Positions 5,619-12,782 are shown, counted from the stretch's first letter. The stretch is 14,202 bases of DNA from an uncultured Rhodospirillaceae bacterium (GCA_913054205.1 CAJXJM010000017.1:1-14202); one strand, 5' to 3'. Numbers and translations: made by a program. The notes: generated by a model from the letters alone, not told the origin.

Positions 5619-7163
5619 ATGTTGATTGGGGATATACTATTAACGTCGGCCAAGAATCAGCCGGATAAACTGGCTATTGTCGCGGGCGATCAGGAAATCA
5701 CCTATCGTGAGCTGAACGCGACCGCCAATCGTATTGCCAATGCACTGATCGGTCAAAAGCTAACCTCTGGTCCGAATATTTCTATTTTTTCCGCCAACCA
5801 TTTTGAATATCCCGCGATATATTTTGGCGCCGCCAAATCAGGCGGCGTATTGGCACATTTATCTGCGCGATTCAGCGCCGATGAATTGCTGCATGTGATC
5901 AACAAAACCGACATCGGCACGGTGTTTGTTCATGCTGCTCTGCTGGAAACATTGTTGAGCGTTAAAGATAATACGCCACATTTATCCCGCATAATCGTAT
6001 TTGGCGGAGAGGCATCGGAAGGTGAAGGCATTGAGACCCTGGAGGGCTTTATCGGCGATGCTGCCGCGCCAGAGCCTGAAATCACCATCGCCGAAACCGA
6101 TGCTTTTGCCATCACCTATACCGGTGGCACTACAGGTTTCCCCAAAGGGGTCGTTGTTAATCACGCTTCGCGCGTGATTGGCAGTGTCAGGGCCGAGCGC
6201 GAATTTGATATGCGGACGGAAGATGTGATGTGTTGCTCGACGCCGCTGTTTCATATTGCCGGTCTGTTTGTGTGGTTTCAGACGAGTATCAAACTGGCGT
6301 CTACCTGCGTGATGATGTCAGCGTGGAACCCTGATGAGTTCATGGATATGGTTGAGAACCGCGGCGTTACTGCGGCTTTTTTGGTGCCGACCCAAATCAA
6401 TTCCGTAATCAGCCATGATGAATTTTCAGAAAAGCGCGTCAGCAATTGGCGTTATTGTAACTATGGCGGCTCGCCAACCTCGGTCGCTCAGTTGGAGCGG
6501 ATGTTGGAAGCTTTGCCGAATGTCGTCTGGCAGGAACAATATGGACAATCAGAAGCAGGCAATCTGACGGTAAGGCCGCCTGAATTCAATATTTCGAAAG
6601 CCGACAGCATTGGCCGTGCTTACAGTGATTTGGAGCTGGCGGTATTTGATCGTGATGATAAACCCTTACCGGTGGGAGAGCCTGGCGAGGTCGTTACCAA
6701 AGGCCTTCACAACATGATGGAATACTATAATGATCCTGTGCAGACCAAGGACGCGTTTACGGTCGATGGTTGGCTCAAAACCGGTGACGTTGGATATCTT
6801 GATGAGGATGGTTTTCTATTTCTGGTTGATCGCTCCAAGGACATGATTATCTCAGGTGGAGAAAACGTCTATCCAACTGAGATCGAGAATGCACTTTATA
6901 CTCATGATGCTGTTAATGAATGCGCGGTTTTTGGCATTCCAGATGATCACTGGGGTGAGCTTCCGGCAGCTCATGTTGTGCTTGAAGCTGGACAATCCAT
7001 CGACGAAGACGCGTTGATCGACTATTGCGCCACGAAAATCGCTCGTCACAAACGTCCGCGCCTCATCAAATTTGTTGATTCTTTGCCAAAAACAGCCGTT
7101 GGCAAAATACAAAAGAATGCCATTAAAGAAGCCTATTGGACAGATCGAGATCGTTCGATTTAG
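5619..7163 (+). CDS. Acyl/aryl-CoA synthetase (AMP-binding, ANL superfamily)
   Basis: From the preferred ATG the protein has 514 residues, usual for class I acid-CoA ligases. Adenylation motifs are complete: P-loop YTGGTTGFPKG at 167-177, QEQYGQSE at 305-312, TGD at 388-390, DRSKDMIISGGENVYPTEIE at 404-423, and the C-terminal catalytic lysine Lys496 in the KTAVGKIQK motif. It makes an acyl-AMP from a carboxylic acid and ATP and transfers the acyl group to CoA. Being divergent from, and sharing a promoter region with, the oxygenase operon, it probably carries out the activating step of that pathway. Substrate class (aromatic, cyclic or fatty acid) cannot be assigned from motifs. The in-frame ATG at 5523 is possible but lies upstream of the candidate promoter. 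Confidence 0.93.
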   Translation: MLIGDILLTSAKNQPDKLAIVAGDQEITYRELNATANRIANALIGQKLTSGPNISIFSANHFEYPAIYFGAAKSGGVLAHLSARFSADELLHVINKTDIGTVFVHAALLETLLSVKDNTPHLSRIIVFGGEASEGEGIETLEGFIGDAAAPEPEITIAETDAFAITYTGGTTGFPKGVVVNHASRVIGSVRAEREFDMRTEDVMCCSTPLFHIAGLFVWFQTSIKLASTCVMMSAWNPDEFMDMVENRGVTAAFLVPTQINSVISHDEFSEKRVSNWRYCNYGGSPTSVAQLERMLEALPNVVWQEQYGQSEAGNLTVRPPEFNISKADSIGRAYSDLELAVFDRDDKPLPVGEPGEVVTKGLHNMMEYYNDPVQTKDAFTVDGWLKTGDVGYLDEDGFLFLVDRSKDMIISGGENVYPTEIENALYTHDAVNECAVFGIPDDHWGELPAAHVVLEAGQSIDEDALIDYCATKIARHKRPRLIKFVDSLPKTAVGKIQKNAIKEAYWTDRDRSI

Positions 7164-7194
7164 CCAGATTGCGACCCTTTTGTTGCAAAATGTA

Positions 7195-7214
7195 TCGGGT
7201 TATTTATGGCCCGA
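7195..7214 (+). terminator. Weak stem-loop after the acyl-CoA synthetase gene
   Basis: TCGGG (7195-7199) and CCCGA (7210-7214) can pair around a 10-nt loop, 31 nt after the stop codon. No U-tract follows, so it is at best a weak or factor-assisted 3' end signal. Confidence 0.25.
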
Positions 7215-7277
7215 CGCATAATGAAATATGTTGTTCGTTGATAATTTCCTCACTTTGGGCAAACTATAAATCAGAAA

Positions 7278-7293
7278 TCCAAAGCAATTTGGA
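7278..7293 (+). other. 16-bp palindromic hairpin with GCAA loop upstream of the 89-aa gene
   Basis: TCCAAA (7278-7283), GCAA, TTTGGA (7288-7293) form a perfect 6-bp stem closed by a GNRA-type tetraloop. It lies 54 nt before the ATG of the small protein and 8 nt after TATAAA (7265-7270). If that hexamer is a -10 element, the hairpin would sit at the very 5' end of the mRNA, as stabilising leaders do; no good -35 is visible. It could also be an operator. Confidence 0.4.
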
Positions 7294-7346
7294 CAAATTC
7301 CTAATAAAGGTTCTTAGTTTGATTCACTTTATAAACGAGGATTAAA

Positions 7347-7616
7347 ATGAGCGTCATTTATCTCAAAGACAAAAATCCGGATCACCAACGTTTTGCGAAC
7401 TTGCGTCGCGCCGTTCAAACAATGCAAGTTTCTCTCGTAGAGCAAAATGAAACCGTCGCGGAACATCGCGGCAATATCAAAGAGCTTAAATCAATTATGA
7501 AAGAAATGAGGCAACACATGCTGAGATTGGATAAAAATCTCGGGAAAATAAATATAGCCCGACTTGGTATCGAATCACGCAAGATTGCGCAGATCGTTAC
7601 CGCTGCTTCAGTTTAG
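7347..7616 (+). CDS. Small helical protein of unknown function (89 aa)
   Basis: I do not recognise this protein. It starts at an ATG preceded by GAGGA at a good distance (7337-7341) and has 89 residues with no signal peptide or membrane segment. Residues about 15-70 are rich in Glu, Lys, Arg, Gln, Leu and Met and look like one or two long amphipathic helices, probably a coiled coil (for example VEQNETVAEHRGNIKELKS). It is basic overall. It ends 12 nt from the oppositely oriented DUF3105 gene. An AT-rich spacer with a perfect hairpin separates it from the acyl-CoA synthetase, so it probably has its own promoter and is not part of the catabolic unit. The ribosome-binding site and clean frame favour a real gene. 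Confidence 0.7.
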   Translation: MSVIYLKDKNPDHQRFANLRRAVQTMQVSLVEQNETVAEHRGNIKELKSIMKEMRQHMLRLDKNLGKINIARLGIESRKIAQIVTAASV

Positions 7617-7628
7617 TTCATAGGTGAC

Positions 7629-8258
7629 TTAGCGTACGAGGCGTTCGGGGCCGCGCCCTCGGTAAGCGTCGATGAAGGCTGCGGCGACAGTGGCGTCGAA
7701 ATCTTTAAGTTTAAGGCGCTTTCGCCAAGCCGTTAAAATAATTTGCTTGTTCAAACTGCCGTCAGGCACGGCCAAAACGCCGCTCCAATTACCACGATAA
7801 ATTGAACTCCATTCTTTAATCTTCTCGACATTTTCAGGCGAGGTTTTGTCGTAATAGATGATGACATGACCATGTTCCTGCGCGTGAACGCGCATGGTGG
7901 CGGACTGAGGCGCGGTATAGAAGCCAGGATTCGTCCAAAATTGAGCATGTGGTCCTGACGTCGGATAAGCGCTGGCATATTGATAGGATTGGCCGGCATT
8001 TAAATGATTTCTTCCGAGATTGGGGAGGTTTTCGACCTTGCCAAGAGTGCCTTTCCCTTTTGCCGCAAGCTCCTGAAAGGCCTGATCAGCTTGTGCGTTG
8101 TGCCAAATATAGCCACCACCACCCAAAATTGCCGCGCCGATTACGCCGATGAGTATCCATCCGCCGAGGCCGGATGATTGTTTCGTGCCACCGCTCCAAT
8201 CTACGGTTCTCGATGATTTTGTGGATTTTTTGCGGTGGCGTCTCTTCGATTTTGGCAT
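7629..8258 (-). CDS. Membrane-anchored DUF3105 family protein
   Basis: The protein has 209 residues. A very basic N-terminus (KSKRRHRKK) is followed by one membrane helix at about 32-52 (GGWILIGVIGAAILGG), placing the remainder outside the cytoplasmic membrane. The DUF3105 signature is present: PTSGPH at about 99-104, FWTNPGFY, and HAQEHGHVIIYY at about 124-135. The conserved histidines suggest metal or ligand binding, but the family has no established function that I know of. GGAGA lies 6 nt before the ATG. The gene follows the MFS transporter by 110 nt and probably has its own promoter; its link to the catabolic genes is doubtful. Confidence 0.8.
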   Translation of the reverse strand: MPKSKRRHRKKSTKSSRTVDWSGGTKQSSGLGGWILIGVIGAAILGGGGYIWHNAQADQAFQELAAKGKGTLGKVENLPNLGRNHLNAGQSYQYASAYPTSGPHAQFWTNPGFYTAPQSATMRVHAQEHGHVIIYYDKTSPENVEKIKEWSSIYRGNWSGVLAVPDGSLNKQIILTAWRKRLKLKDFDATVAAAFIDAYRGRGPERLVR

Positions 8259-8368
8259 AAGCTCTCCTTCGTTCTAGGACAGCCAATATAGTCGTCCAGA
8301 AGATCAGAGAAATTCACAACCGTTCAAAAGCGCGTGAGTAATCTGTGTTACCGAAGGTGATAAAGAAA

Positions 8369-9604
8369 CTATTTGGCGGGCTGAAATTGGCCTGAATCCA
8401 GGCTGCCAGCTCTTGAGCGACGGAACCAGATCAAGCTCACGACGATCACTAAATTGATCATTCCGGCAATGGCGGCATTGCCGTAGGACCACGCGTAATT
8501 GCCCGTAAGATCGAAAAAGTAGCCGCCTTGATAACTGCCAATGCCCATGCCGATCCACGCGGTACCCGAGACAACCGAAGCCGTAAAACCCGCAATCCTT
8601 ATAGGGGCCGCCTCTCGGCCACAGATTAACAAACTCGTCATCACGCCGGAGAATCCAAATCCAAATACAGCCGATATGATATGCAGCAGAAACAGACTGT
8701 CAGTTTGAGAGAACCAAAACACCATGACGGTCTGCATAAGTGAGGCGGCTAAATAGGTGTACAGGCCGCCAATGCGGTCCGCTAATGATCCAAAAAACAG
8801 TCGTCCAAAAGTTCCGCTTACCATCAAGGTGAACATCAAACTTGCGGCGGTTTCAGGCGACATACTCAGTCCAACCGCAAGTGGGACCAAATGAACAATC
8901 GGAACGGCCATGCAAATGCAGCAAAAGATGCCGGCAAAGGCGAGCCAAGGAATTGTAATGCGATGAGGCAATCCCCATAGATTGCTGTCGGATTGGCCTA
9001 CGATTTCTGAAGAGTCCACCAAGACCGGTGGTGCGCGCAAGAAAAACACCATCGGAATCATGATGATTAAATAGCCGAGACCCAGATAGAATAAGGCGTC
9101 CTGCCAACTGCTCATGGAGATCATCATTTGGAATAGGACAGGCATCACACCTTGGCCGATGGCACCGCCCGCCGTCACGATGCCGAGTGCCAGGCCTTTT
9201 CGCCGGCTAAACCATAGCCCAGTCAAAGCCAGCAAGGGCGTAAACAGGCAGGCGAAGCCGAAACCGCCAATAACGAAGTATAGCAGATATATTGCCCACA
9301 ATTGATCTTGCTGACCGATCAGCATGAGCGCGCCGGAGAGCATGACAATGCCAAACGTGGCTATGTGTTTAGCGCCAATTTTGTCTGATAACGTACCCCA
9401 GAATAATCCGCCTGCAGCGGCCCCAATCGTCAATGCGGTATAGGCCATCGATATTGCAGCTCTATTCCAGCCGAATTCTTGCTCGAAGGGTTTTACCAAA
9501 ATGGGCACCGTGACGTTCGATCCAAAGCCGAGCGCTAAGAATATTGTGGCGATGGCGACAATGACCCACCCGTAGGGTTGTTCTTCGATTTCTTGTTCTG
9601 TCAT
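8369..9604 (-). CDS. MFS transporter, monocarboxylate/oxalate-formate antiporter-like
   Basis: The protein has 411 residues with about 12 hydrophobic segments, both ends probably cytoplasmic. The loop-2/3 signature of the major facilitator superfamily is seen as GTLSDKIGAK (70-79), repeated in the second half as GSLADRIGG, each following a membrane segment. The N-terminus (YGWVIVAIATIFLALGFG) and the segment FGWNRAAISMAY at 44-55 are typical of the MCT/OFA-type group that moves small organic acids. It starts 21 nt after the SDR stop, so the two are probably cotranscribed, and it may import the substrate of the SDR and the divergent histidinol-dehydrogenase-like enzyme. The ribosome-binding site is weak (GGAATAAATGAC before ATG), which suggests partial coupling to SDR translation. 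Family is firm; substrate unknown. Confidence 0.9.
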   Translation of the reverse strand: MTEQEIEEQPYGWVIVAIATIFLALGFGSNVTVPILVKPFEQEFGWNRAAISMAYTALTIGAAAGGLFWGTLSDKIGAKHIATFGIVMLSGALMLIGQQDQLWAIYLLYFVIGGFGFACLFTPLLALTGLWFSRRKGLALGIVTAGGAIGQGVMPVLFQMMISMSSWQDALFYLGLGYLIIMIPMVFFLRAPPVLVDSSEIVGQSDSNLWGLPHRITIPWLAFAGIFCCICMAVPIVHLVPLAVGLSMSPETAASLMFTLMVSGTFGRLFFGSLADRIGGLYTYLAASLMQTVMVFWFSQTDSLFLLHIISAVFGFGFSGVMTSLLICGREAAPIRIAGFTASVVSGTAWIGMGIGSYQGGYFFDLTGNYAWSYGNAAIAGMINLVIVVSLIWFRRSRAGSLDSGQFQPAK

Positions 9605-9625
9605 GTCATTTATTCCAAATGCACC

Positions 9626-10390
9626 CTACCAAGCTGTCCAGCCACCATCAACTTTGAGACTTTCGCCGGTGATCATGGCAGCGGCAGGGGAAGCCAGAAA
9701 CAATATAGCGGCTGCGACATCTTCGACTTGGCCGACATGACCGAGGGCAATATTATTTTTGACGGTTGTTTTGAAGTCCGGGTTCTCAAACATCGGCCGG
9801 GTCATAGGTGTTTCGATAAAGGTCGGTGCCACAGCGTTAACGCGAATGCCTTTTGGGGCCAATTCAACAGCCAGCGCTTTGGTGAGCCCTTCGACAGCGT
9901 GTTTGGTCGTGCAATACAGCGTACGGTTCGGCGCGCCAACATGACCCATCTGAGAAGACATATTGATGATCGAGCCCGAGCCTTGTTTTAACATTACCTT
10001 GGCAGCGCTTTGCGACGTGCGGAAAATAGCGCGCACGTTCAAATCAAGCATCCAATCGATGGTCTCGATGGTAATGTCTGAGATTGGCTGTGGTTTGTTG
10101 CCGCCGGCGCAGCCGACCAGGATATCGAGCTGTTCGAGAGCTTCTATCCGAGCGTAAAGATCGTCCGCCAAAACGTCTTCGACCCAGTAGTCGATATTGT
10201 CGGGGTTGTTGGATTGAACTTCCTGGAGATCACTTTCCGTGCGCGCGACTGCGATTACTTTTGCTCCGGCTGCCGCCAAAGCCAAAACACAGCCGCGGCC
10301 CAATCCTTTGCCGCCGCCCGTAACGAGGGCCACCTGGCCGTCAAAATTAGGTCTCTGGATCAGAGATTCAACGTCTACCGGATCAGCCAT
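9626..10390 (-). CDS. Classical short-chain dehydrogenase/reductase
   Basis: From the preferred ATG this is a 254-residue classical SDR. The cofactor motif TGGGKGLG is at 24-31, CAGG at 94-97, and the catalytic set is Asn118, Ser146 (NMSSQMG), Tyr159 and Lys163 (YCTTK). The C-terminal end ITGESLKVDGGWTAW is typical of the FabG/sorbitol dehydrogenase-like group. It oxidises an alcohol or reduces a ketone with NAD(P). It heads a leftward unit with the MFS transporter and is divergent from the histidinol-dehydrogenase-like gene, so the two may act in turn on one substrate. GGGA lies 7 nt before this ATG; an upstream TTG at 10412-10414 in the same frame would add eight residues and lacks a comparable site. 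Confidence 0.92.
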   Translation of the reverse strand: MADPVDVESLIQRPNFDGQVALVTGGGKGLGRGCVLALAAAGAKVIAVARTESDLQEVQSNNPDNIDYWVEDVLADDLYARIEALEQLDILVGCAGGNKPQPISDITIETIDWMLDLNVRAIFRTSQSAAKVMLKQGSGSIINMSSQMGHVGAPNRTLYCTTKHAVEGLTKALAVELAPKGIRVNAVAPTFIETPMTRPMFENPDFKTTVKNNIALGHVGQVEDVAAAILFLASPAAAMITGESLKVDGGWTAW

Positions 10391-10394
10391 GCGA

Positions 10395-10401
10395 TTTTCC
10401 C
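10395..10401 (-). promoter_or_regulatory. Ribosome-binding site deciding the SDR start
   Basis: On the minus strand GGGAAAA precedes the ATG at 10388-10390 at suitable spacing. It favours this start over the in-frame TTG 24 nt upstream. Confidence 0.5.
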
Positions 10402-10448
10402 AAATTGATTGCAATTATCGGGTCATTGCCTAGCATCACCCGAGGATG

Positions 10449-10463
10449 CTGTAAATGTTACAG
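10449..10463. promoter_or_regulatory. Perfect 15-bp palindromic operator candidate
   Basis: CTGTAA (10449-10454), centre ATG, TTACAG (10458-10463) form a perfect 6-3-6 dyad in the 164-bp spacer between the SDR/MFS unit and the divergent histidinol-dehydrogenase-like gene. Position and symmetry fit a dimeric regulator controlling both directions. The regulator is not in the window and I do not recognise the motif as belonging to a specific family. Confidence 0.55.
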
Positions 10464-10505
10464 GATGAATATCGAGATGAGCATGGAAATTGTGCTTTAT
10501 TTTGG

Positions 10506-10519
10506 TGATCATTAGATCA
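10506..10519. promoter_or_regulatory. Second dyad near the histidinol-dehydrogenase-like gene
   Basis: TGATC (10506-10510), ATTA, GATCA (10515-10519) form a 5-4-5 dyad 35 nt before the ATG, in the probable core-promoter region of the rightward gene. Its sequence differs from the dyad at 10449-10463, so a second regulator or a chance symmetry are both possible. Confidence 0.35.
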
Positions 10520-10554
10520 ATAAGAAGCGAAGGAAATCTCACAGGAGTTAAGTT

Positions 10555-11841
10555 ATGGCCCGGTTCTTAAAAGAAGGCATCAGCCAAGAAGAAAAAGATG
10601 ATGCCGACGCCGAAGTGCGGAAAACGGTTGAGGGTATCTTAGATGATATCAAAGCGCGCGGCGATGCGGCGCTCAAAGACTATTCTGAAAAGTTTGATAA
10701 TTGGCGGCCCGACAAATTCAGGCTCAGCCGAGTTGAAATTGATGGCTGTTACGATCAGGTGACCAAGCAAAACATTGAAGACATTAAATTTGCGCAAAGT
10801 CAGGTACGAGGCTTTGCGGAAATTCAAAAAGCCGCATTGGTTGATGTCGAGCAGGAAACGCTGCCAGGCGTCACTTTGGGTCACAAAAATATCCCCGTGA
10901 ACTCGGTCGGCTGCTACGTTCCCGGCGGAAAGTACCCGATGGTGGCCTCGGCGCATATGAGCGTGGTGACCGCCAAAGTCGCCGGTGTTAAACGAATTAT
11001 CGCCTGTGCACCGCCCTATGAAGGCAACCCGAGCCCGGCCATTGTCGTGGCTCAGGACATGGCTGGCGCAGATGAGATCTATTGTCTCGGCGGCGTTCAG
11101 GCAATGGGCGCGATGGCGCTTGGAACAGAGGAGATTTCCGGCGTTGATATGCTGGTTGGGCCAGGCAATGCCTATGTTGCAGAGGCCAAACGACAGCTTT
11201 TTGGGCGAGTTGGCATTGATTTGCTGGCGGGGCCGACCGAAACGCTAATTATTGCCGATGAAACGGTGGATGGTGAGCTTTGCGCTACTGATTTATTGGG
11301 GCAAGCTGAACATGGGCCGACCAGTCCGGCGATATTGTTGACCACCTCAGAAGAACTCGCCCGTGAAACTATGAAAGAGGTTGAGCGCCAACTTAAAATC
11401 TTACCGACTGGCGAGGTTGCGGGGCAAGCCTGGGATGTTTACGGCCAAGTGATTGTCTGTGACAGCGAGGAAGAAATGCTTTTTGAGGCGGATCGAATTG
11501 CCTCCGAGCATGTTCAGGTAATGACCAAGGACCCGGATTACTTCCTCAATAACATGACCAATTACGGTGCGTTGTTTTTAGGGCCTGAGACCAATGTTGC
11601 TTACGGCGATAAAGTAATTGGCACCAACCACACATTGCCCACCAAGACGGCAGGGCGCTACACCGGCGGTCTATGGGTAGGAAAATTTATAAAAACCCAC
11701 ACCTACCAGCGGGTCACCAAAGAGGCCTCTGTTGAGGTTGGTAAATATTGCTCGCGTCTCTGCGCGCTTGAAGGCTTCGCCGGCCATAAAGAGCAAGCCG
11801 ATATCCGGCTCCGTCGTTACGCTGGTATTAACGAGGGGTAA
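10555..11841 (+). CDS. Histidinol dehydrogenase family protein, probably catabolic (HpsN-like)
   Basis: This 428-residue protein covers the whole HisD fold. Residues matching the E. coli HisD zinc ligands are kept at Gln250, His253 (GQAEHG), Asp352 and His411; the catalytic pair is Glu318-His319 (SEHVQVM), and His359 (GTNHTLPT) and Glu406 are present. HisD oxidises an alcohol in two NAD-dependent steps to the acid. The region after GTNHTLPT ([13 protein letters not shown], 366-378) differs from biosynthetic HisD and resembles the group containing sulfopropanediol 3-dehydrogenase HpsN. No other histidine genes are nearby; neighbours are an SDR and an MFS transporter. So oxidation of a small alcohol to a carboxylate in catabolism is inferred. 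AGGAG (10543-10547) gives a clear start. Its stop abuts the stop of the next, convergent gene with no gap. Confidence 0.88.
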   Translation: MARFLKEGISQEEKDDADAEVRKTVEGILDDIKARGDAALKDYSEKFDNWRPDKFRLSRVEIDGCYDQVTKQNIEDIKFAQSQVRGFAEIQKAALVDVEQETLPGVTLGHKNIPVNSVGCYVPGGKYPMVASAHMSVVTAKVAGVKRIIACAPPYEGNPSPAIVVAQDMAGADEIYCLGGVQAMGAMALGTEEISGVDMLVGPGNAYVAEAKRQLFGRVGIDLLAGPTETLIIADETVDGELCATDLLGQAEHGPTSPAILLTTSEELARETMKEVERQLKILPTGEVAGQAWDVYGQVIVCDSEEEMLFEADRIASEHVQVMTKDPDYFLNNMTNYGALFLGPETNVAYGDKVIGTNHTLPTKTAGRYTGGLWVGKFIKTHTYQRVTKEASVEVGKYCSRLCALEGFAGHKEQADIRLRRYAGINEG

Positions 11842-12156
11842 TTAACCTAAATTCTCGCTGACTTGGACAATTGGCGTGACATCAGTGAAATTGGGTATAT
11901 CACCCATTACGGCTTCGCCATGCTCCTCGATCAGGCTGTGCAAAACATCCATGCTCTCCATTTCCAGGATAGCTATCACTTGGTACGGTGCGGGTGTGTC
12001 CGGATCCGGTGTTCCAATGCCTTTTACAGCGCGGGCGCTTAATAACTTGGGGCCCCATAACTCACCCACCAAATCGATATGGCTGCTCAAATAGTAGTCC
12101 ATGTCAAATTTGGAACCAGCAGTGTTCGGATACATAACCGTGACGGTAATAGCCAT
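11842..12156 (-). CDS. EthD family small protein (dimeric alpha/beta barrel)
   Basis: This 104-residue protein matches EthD-type proteins: VTVMYPNTAGSKFDMDYY, then a histidine (SSHIDL) at about 25, PAPYQVIAILEM in the middle strand, MGDIPNFTDVTPIVQ near the end. The fold is a ferredoxin-like dimer. EthD was named from ether-degradation operons; many members sit in catabolic clusters with no proven activity. A strong GGGAGG lies 8-9 nt before ATG, and that site can be masked by an RNA helix formed with the leader. The stop codon directly abuts the stop of the convergent dehydrogenase gene. Possibly cotranscribed with the 96-residue gene upstream (95-nt gap). Family is well supported, role unknown. 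Confidence 0.85.
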   Translation of the reverse strand: MAITVTVMYPNTAGSKFDMDYYLSSHIDLVGELWGPKLLSARAVKGIGTPDPDTPAPYQVIAILEMESMDVLHSLIEEHGEAVMGDIPNFTDVTPIVQVSENLG

Positions 12157-12165
12157 TTGTATTGC

Positions 12166-12228
12166 CTCCCTTTAATTGAGCCTGTTTTTGGAAAAGGGAG
12201 TTTAGGTCTTTGTGCTTTAAGGCTCAAT
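12166..12228 (-). promoter_or_regulatory. Candidate pseudoknot leader covering the EthD gene ribosome-binding site
   Basis: Two perfect inverted repeats interleave here. CTCCCTTT (12166-12173) pairs with AAAGGGAG (12193-12200), and ATTGAGCCT (12175-12183) pairs with AGGCTCAAT (12220-12228). In leftward RNA the order is stem 2 arm, stem 1 arm, stem 2 arm, stem 1 arm, so both can form together as an H-type pseudoknot or compete. The last arm contains the Shine-Dalgarno sequence of the EthD-like gene, so folding would block translation. Pairing is seen; regulation is inferred. Confidence 0.4.
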
Positions 12229-12251
12229 GGGAAAAGATTGGGCAGTGATGG

Positions 12252-12542
12252 CTACGCGGCAACTTTGTACATTTTCAAAACTTTAGTCGAATACTCACCC
12301 GAACCGAAGCTCTGAGCAGCGAGTTTCAGAGAATCTGAAAAATCTTTTAAAGCTTTATTTGCTTGTTCTTTGGATTTCCATTTCGACAAAGACTTTGCGA
12401 TTCCAAGGTCTAAATTGTAATAATATTCAACGGAAATAAATCCATCATAATTTTGTAATCTGCGTTGAAAAATTTCGGCAAAAGATTTTGCGTTCTTTTT
12501 ATAATTCGCGTCGATATCATAGGTCGTCAATCTTACATACAT
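12252..12542 (-). CDS. Small ABM-like (dimeric alpha/beta barrel) protein, 96 aa
   Basis: I assign this only by pattern. The 96-residue protein has alternating strand-helix-helix-strand text: MYVRLTTYDID, a lysine-rich helix, GFISVEYYYNLDLGIAKSLSKWKS, another helix (residues about 58-80), and a last strand near STKVLKMYKVAA. The GF.SVE...N.......S.W.S pattern resembles antibiotic-biosynthesis-monooxygenase-like folds, which act as small dimeric oxygenases, decyclases or isomerases. It is rich in lysine and AT-rich in codon use compared with the flanking genes, hinting at a different origin or low expression bias. The ribosome-binding site is weak (GGATG, 6 nt or so before ATG). It is followed by the EthD-like gene after 95 nt. 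Confidence 0.6.
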   Translation of the reverse strand: MYVRLTTYDIDANYKKNAKSFAEIFQRRLQNYDGFISVEYYYNLDLGIAKSLSKWKSKEQANKALKDFSDSLKLAAQSFGSGEYSTKVLKMYKVAA

Positions 12543-12782
12543 CGTTACATCCAGTTTGTTCTTCTTATTATTTGCGTGTTTATGAAATTACCGGATGTAT
12601 ATCTGCTCTGGATGAATTTGCCATCACCTCGGATGCCGAAATTTGCTAGGTAATTTCCCTTATAAAAATGCGTCTTATCCTGGAGGGTGTTCGTGCATAA
12701 GATCAATGATTTTTACAATTATCTTTTTAAATCAAAGGCTTGCAGAAAGTGCAATCTTTAATTGTAGAATCTCTGAATTTCT
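12543..12782. other. AT-rich spacer of 240 bp without a convincing gene
   Basis: Between the second acyl-CoA synthetase and the ABM-like gene there is no reading frame with a credible ribosome-binding site. GC is clearly lower than in neighbouring genes. The stretch nearest the synthetase stop holds a nested stem-loop (12714-12766); the rest probably carries the promoter of the ABM-like gene, but no consensus promoter stands out. Confidence 0.5.
12714..12766 (-). terminator. Nested stem-loop after the second acyl-CoA synthetase gene
   Basis: An outer pair TACAATTA (12714-12721) with TAATTGTA (12759-12766) encloses an inner hairpin: AAAG (12734-12737) and TTGCA (12740-12744) pair with TGCAA (12750-12754) and CTTT (12756-12759) around the loop GAAAG. 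In leftward RNA it begins 16 nt after the synthetase stop codon. A proper U-run is missing (CCTTTGATTT follows the inner stem), so it is a probable but atypical 3' end. The outer and inner stems share base 12759 and cannot both be complete. Confidence 0.4.

Noticed and set aside
9578..9991. 137-residue plus-strand reading frame
   Set aside because: Antisense to the SDR and the start of the MFS gene, no recognisable motif and no good ribosome-binding site.
10391..10414. TTG start adding eight residues to the SDR
   Set aside because: The added text includes the bases that form the ribosome-binding site of the ATG at 10390, and SDRs of this type need no such extension.
10555..11841. Biosynthetic hisD
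   Set aside because: Catalytic residues fit the family, but no his operon surrounds it, the C-terminal substrate region differs, and the neighbours are an SDR and a transporter.
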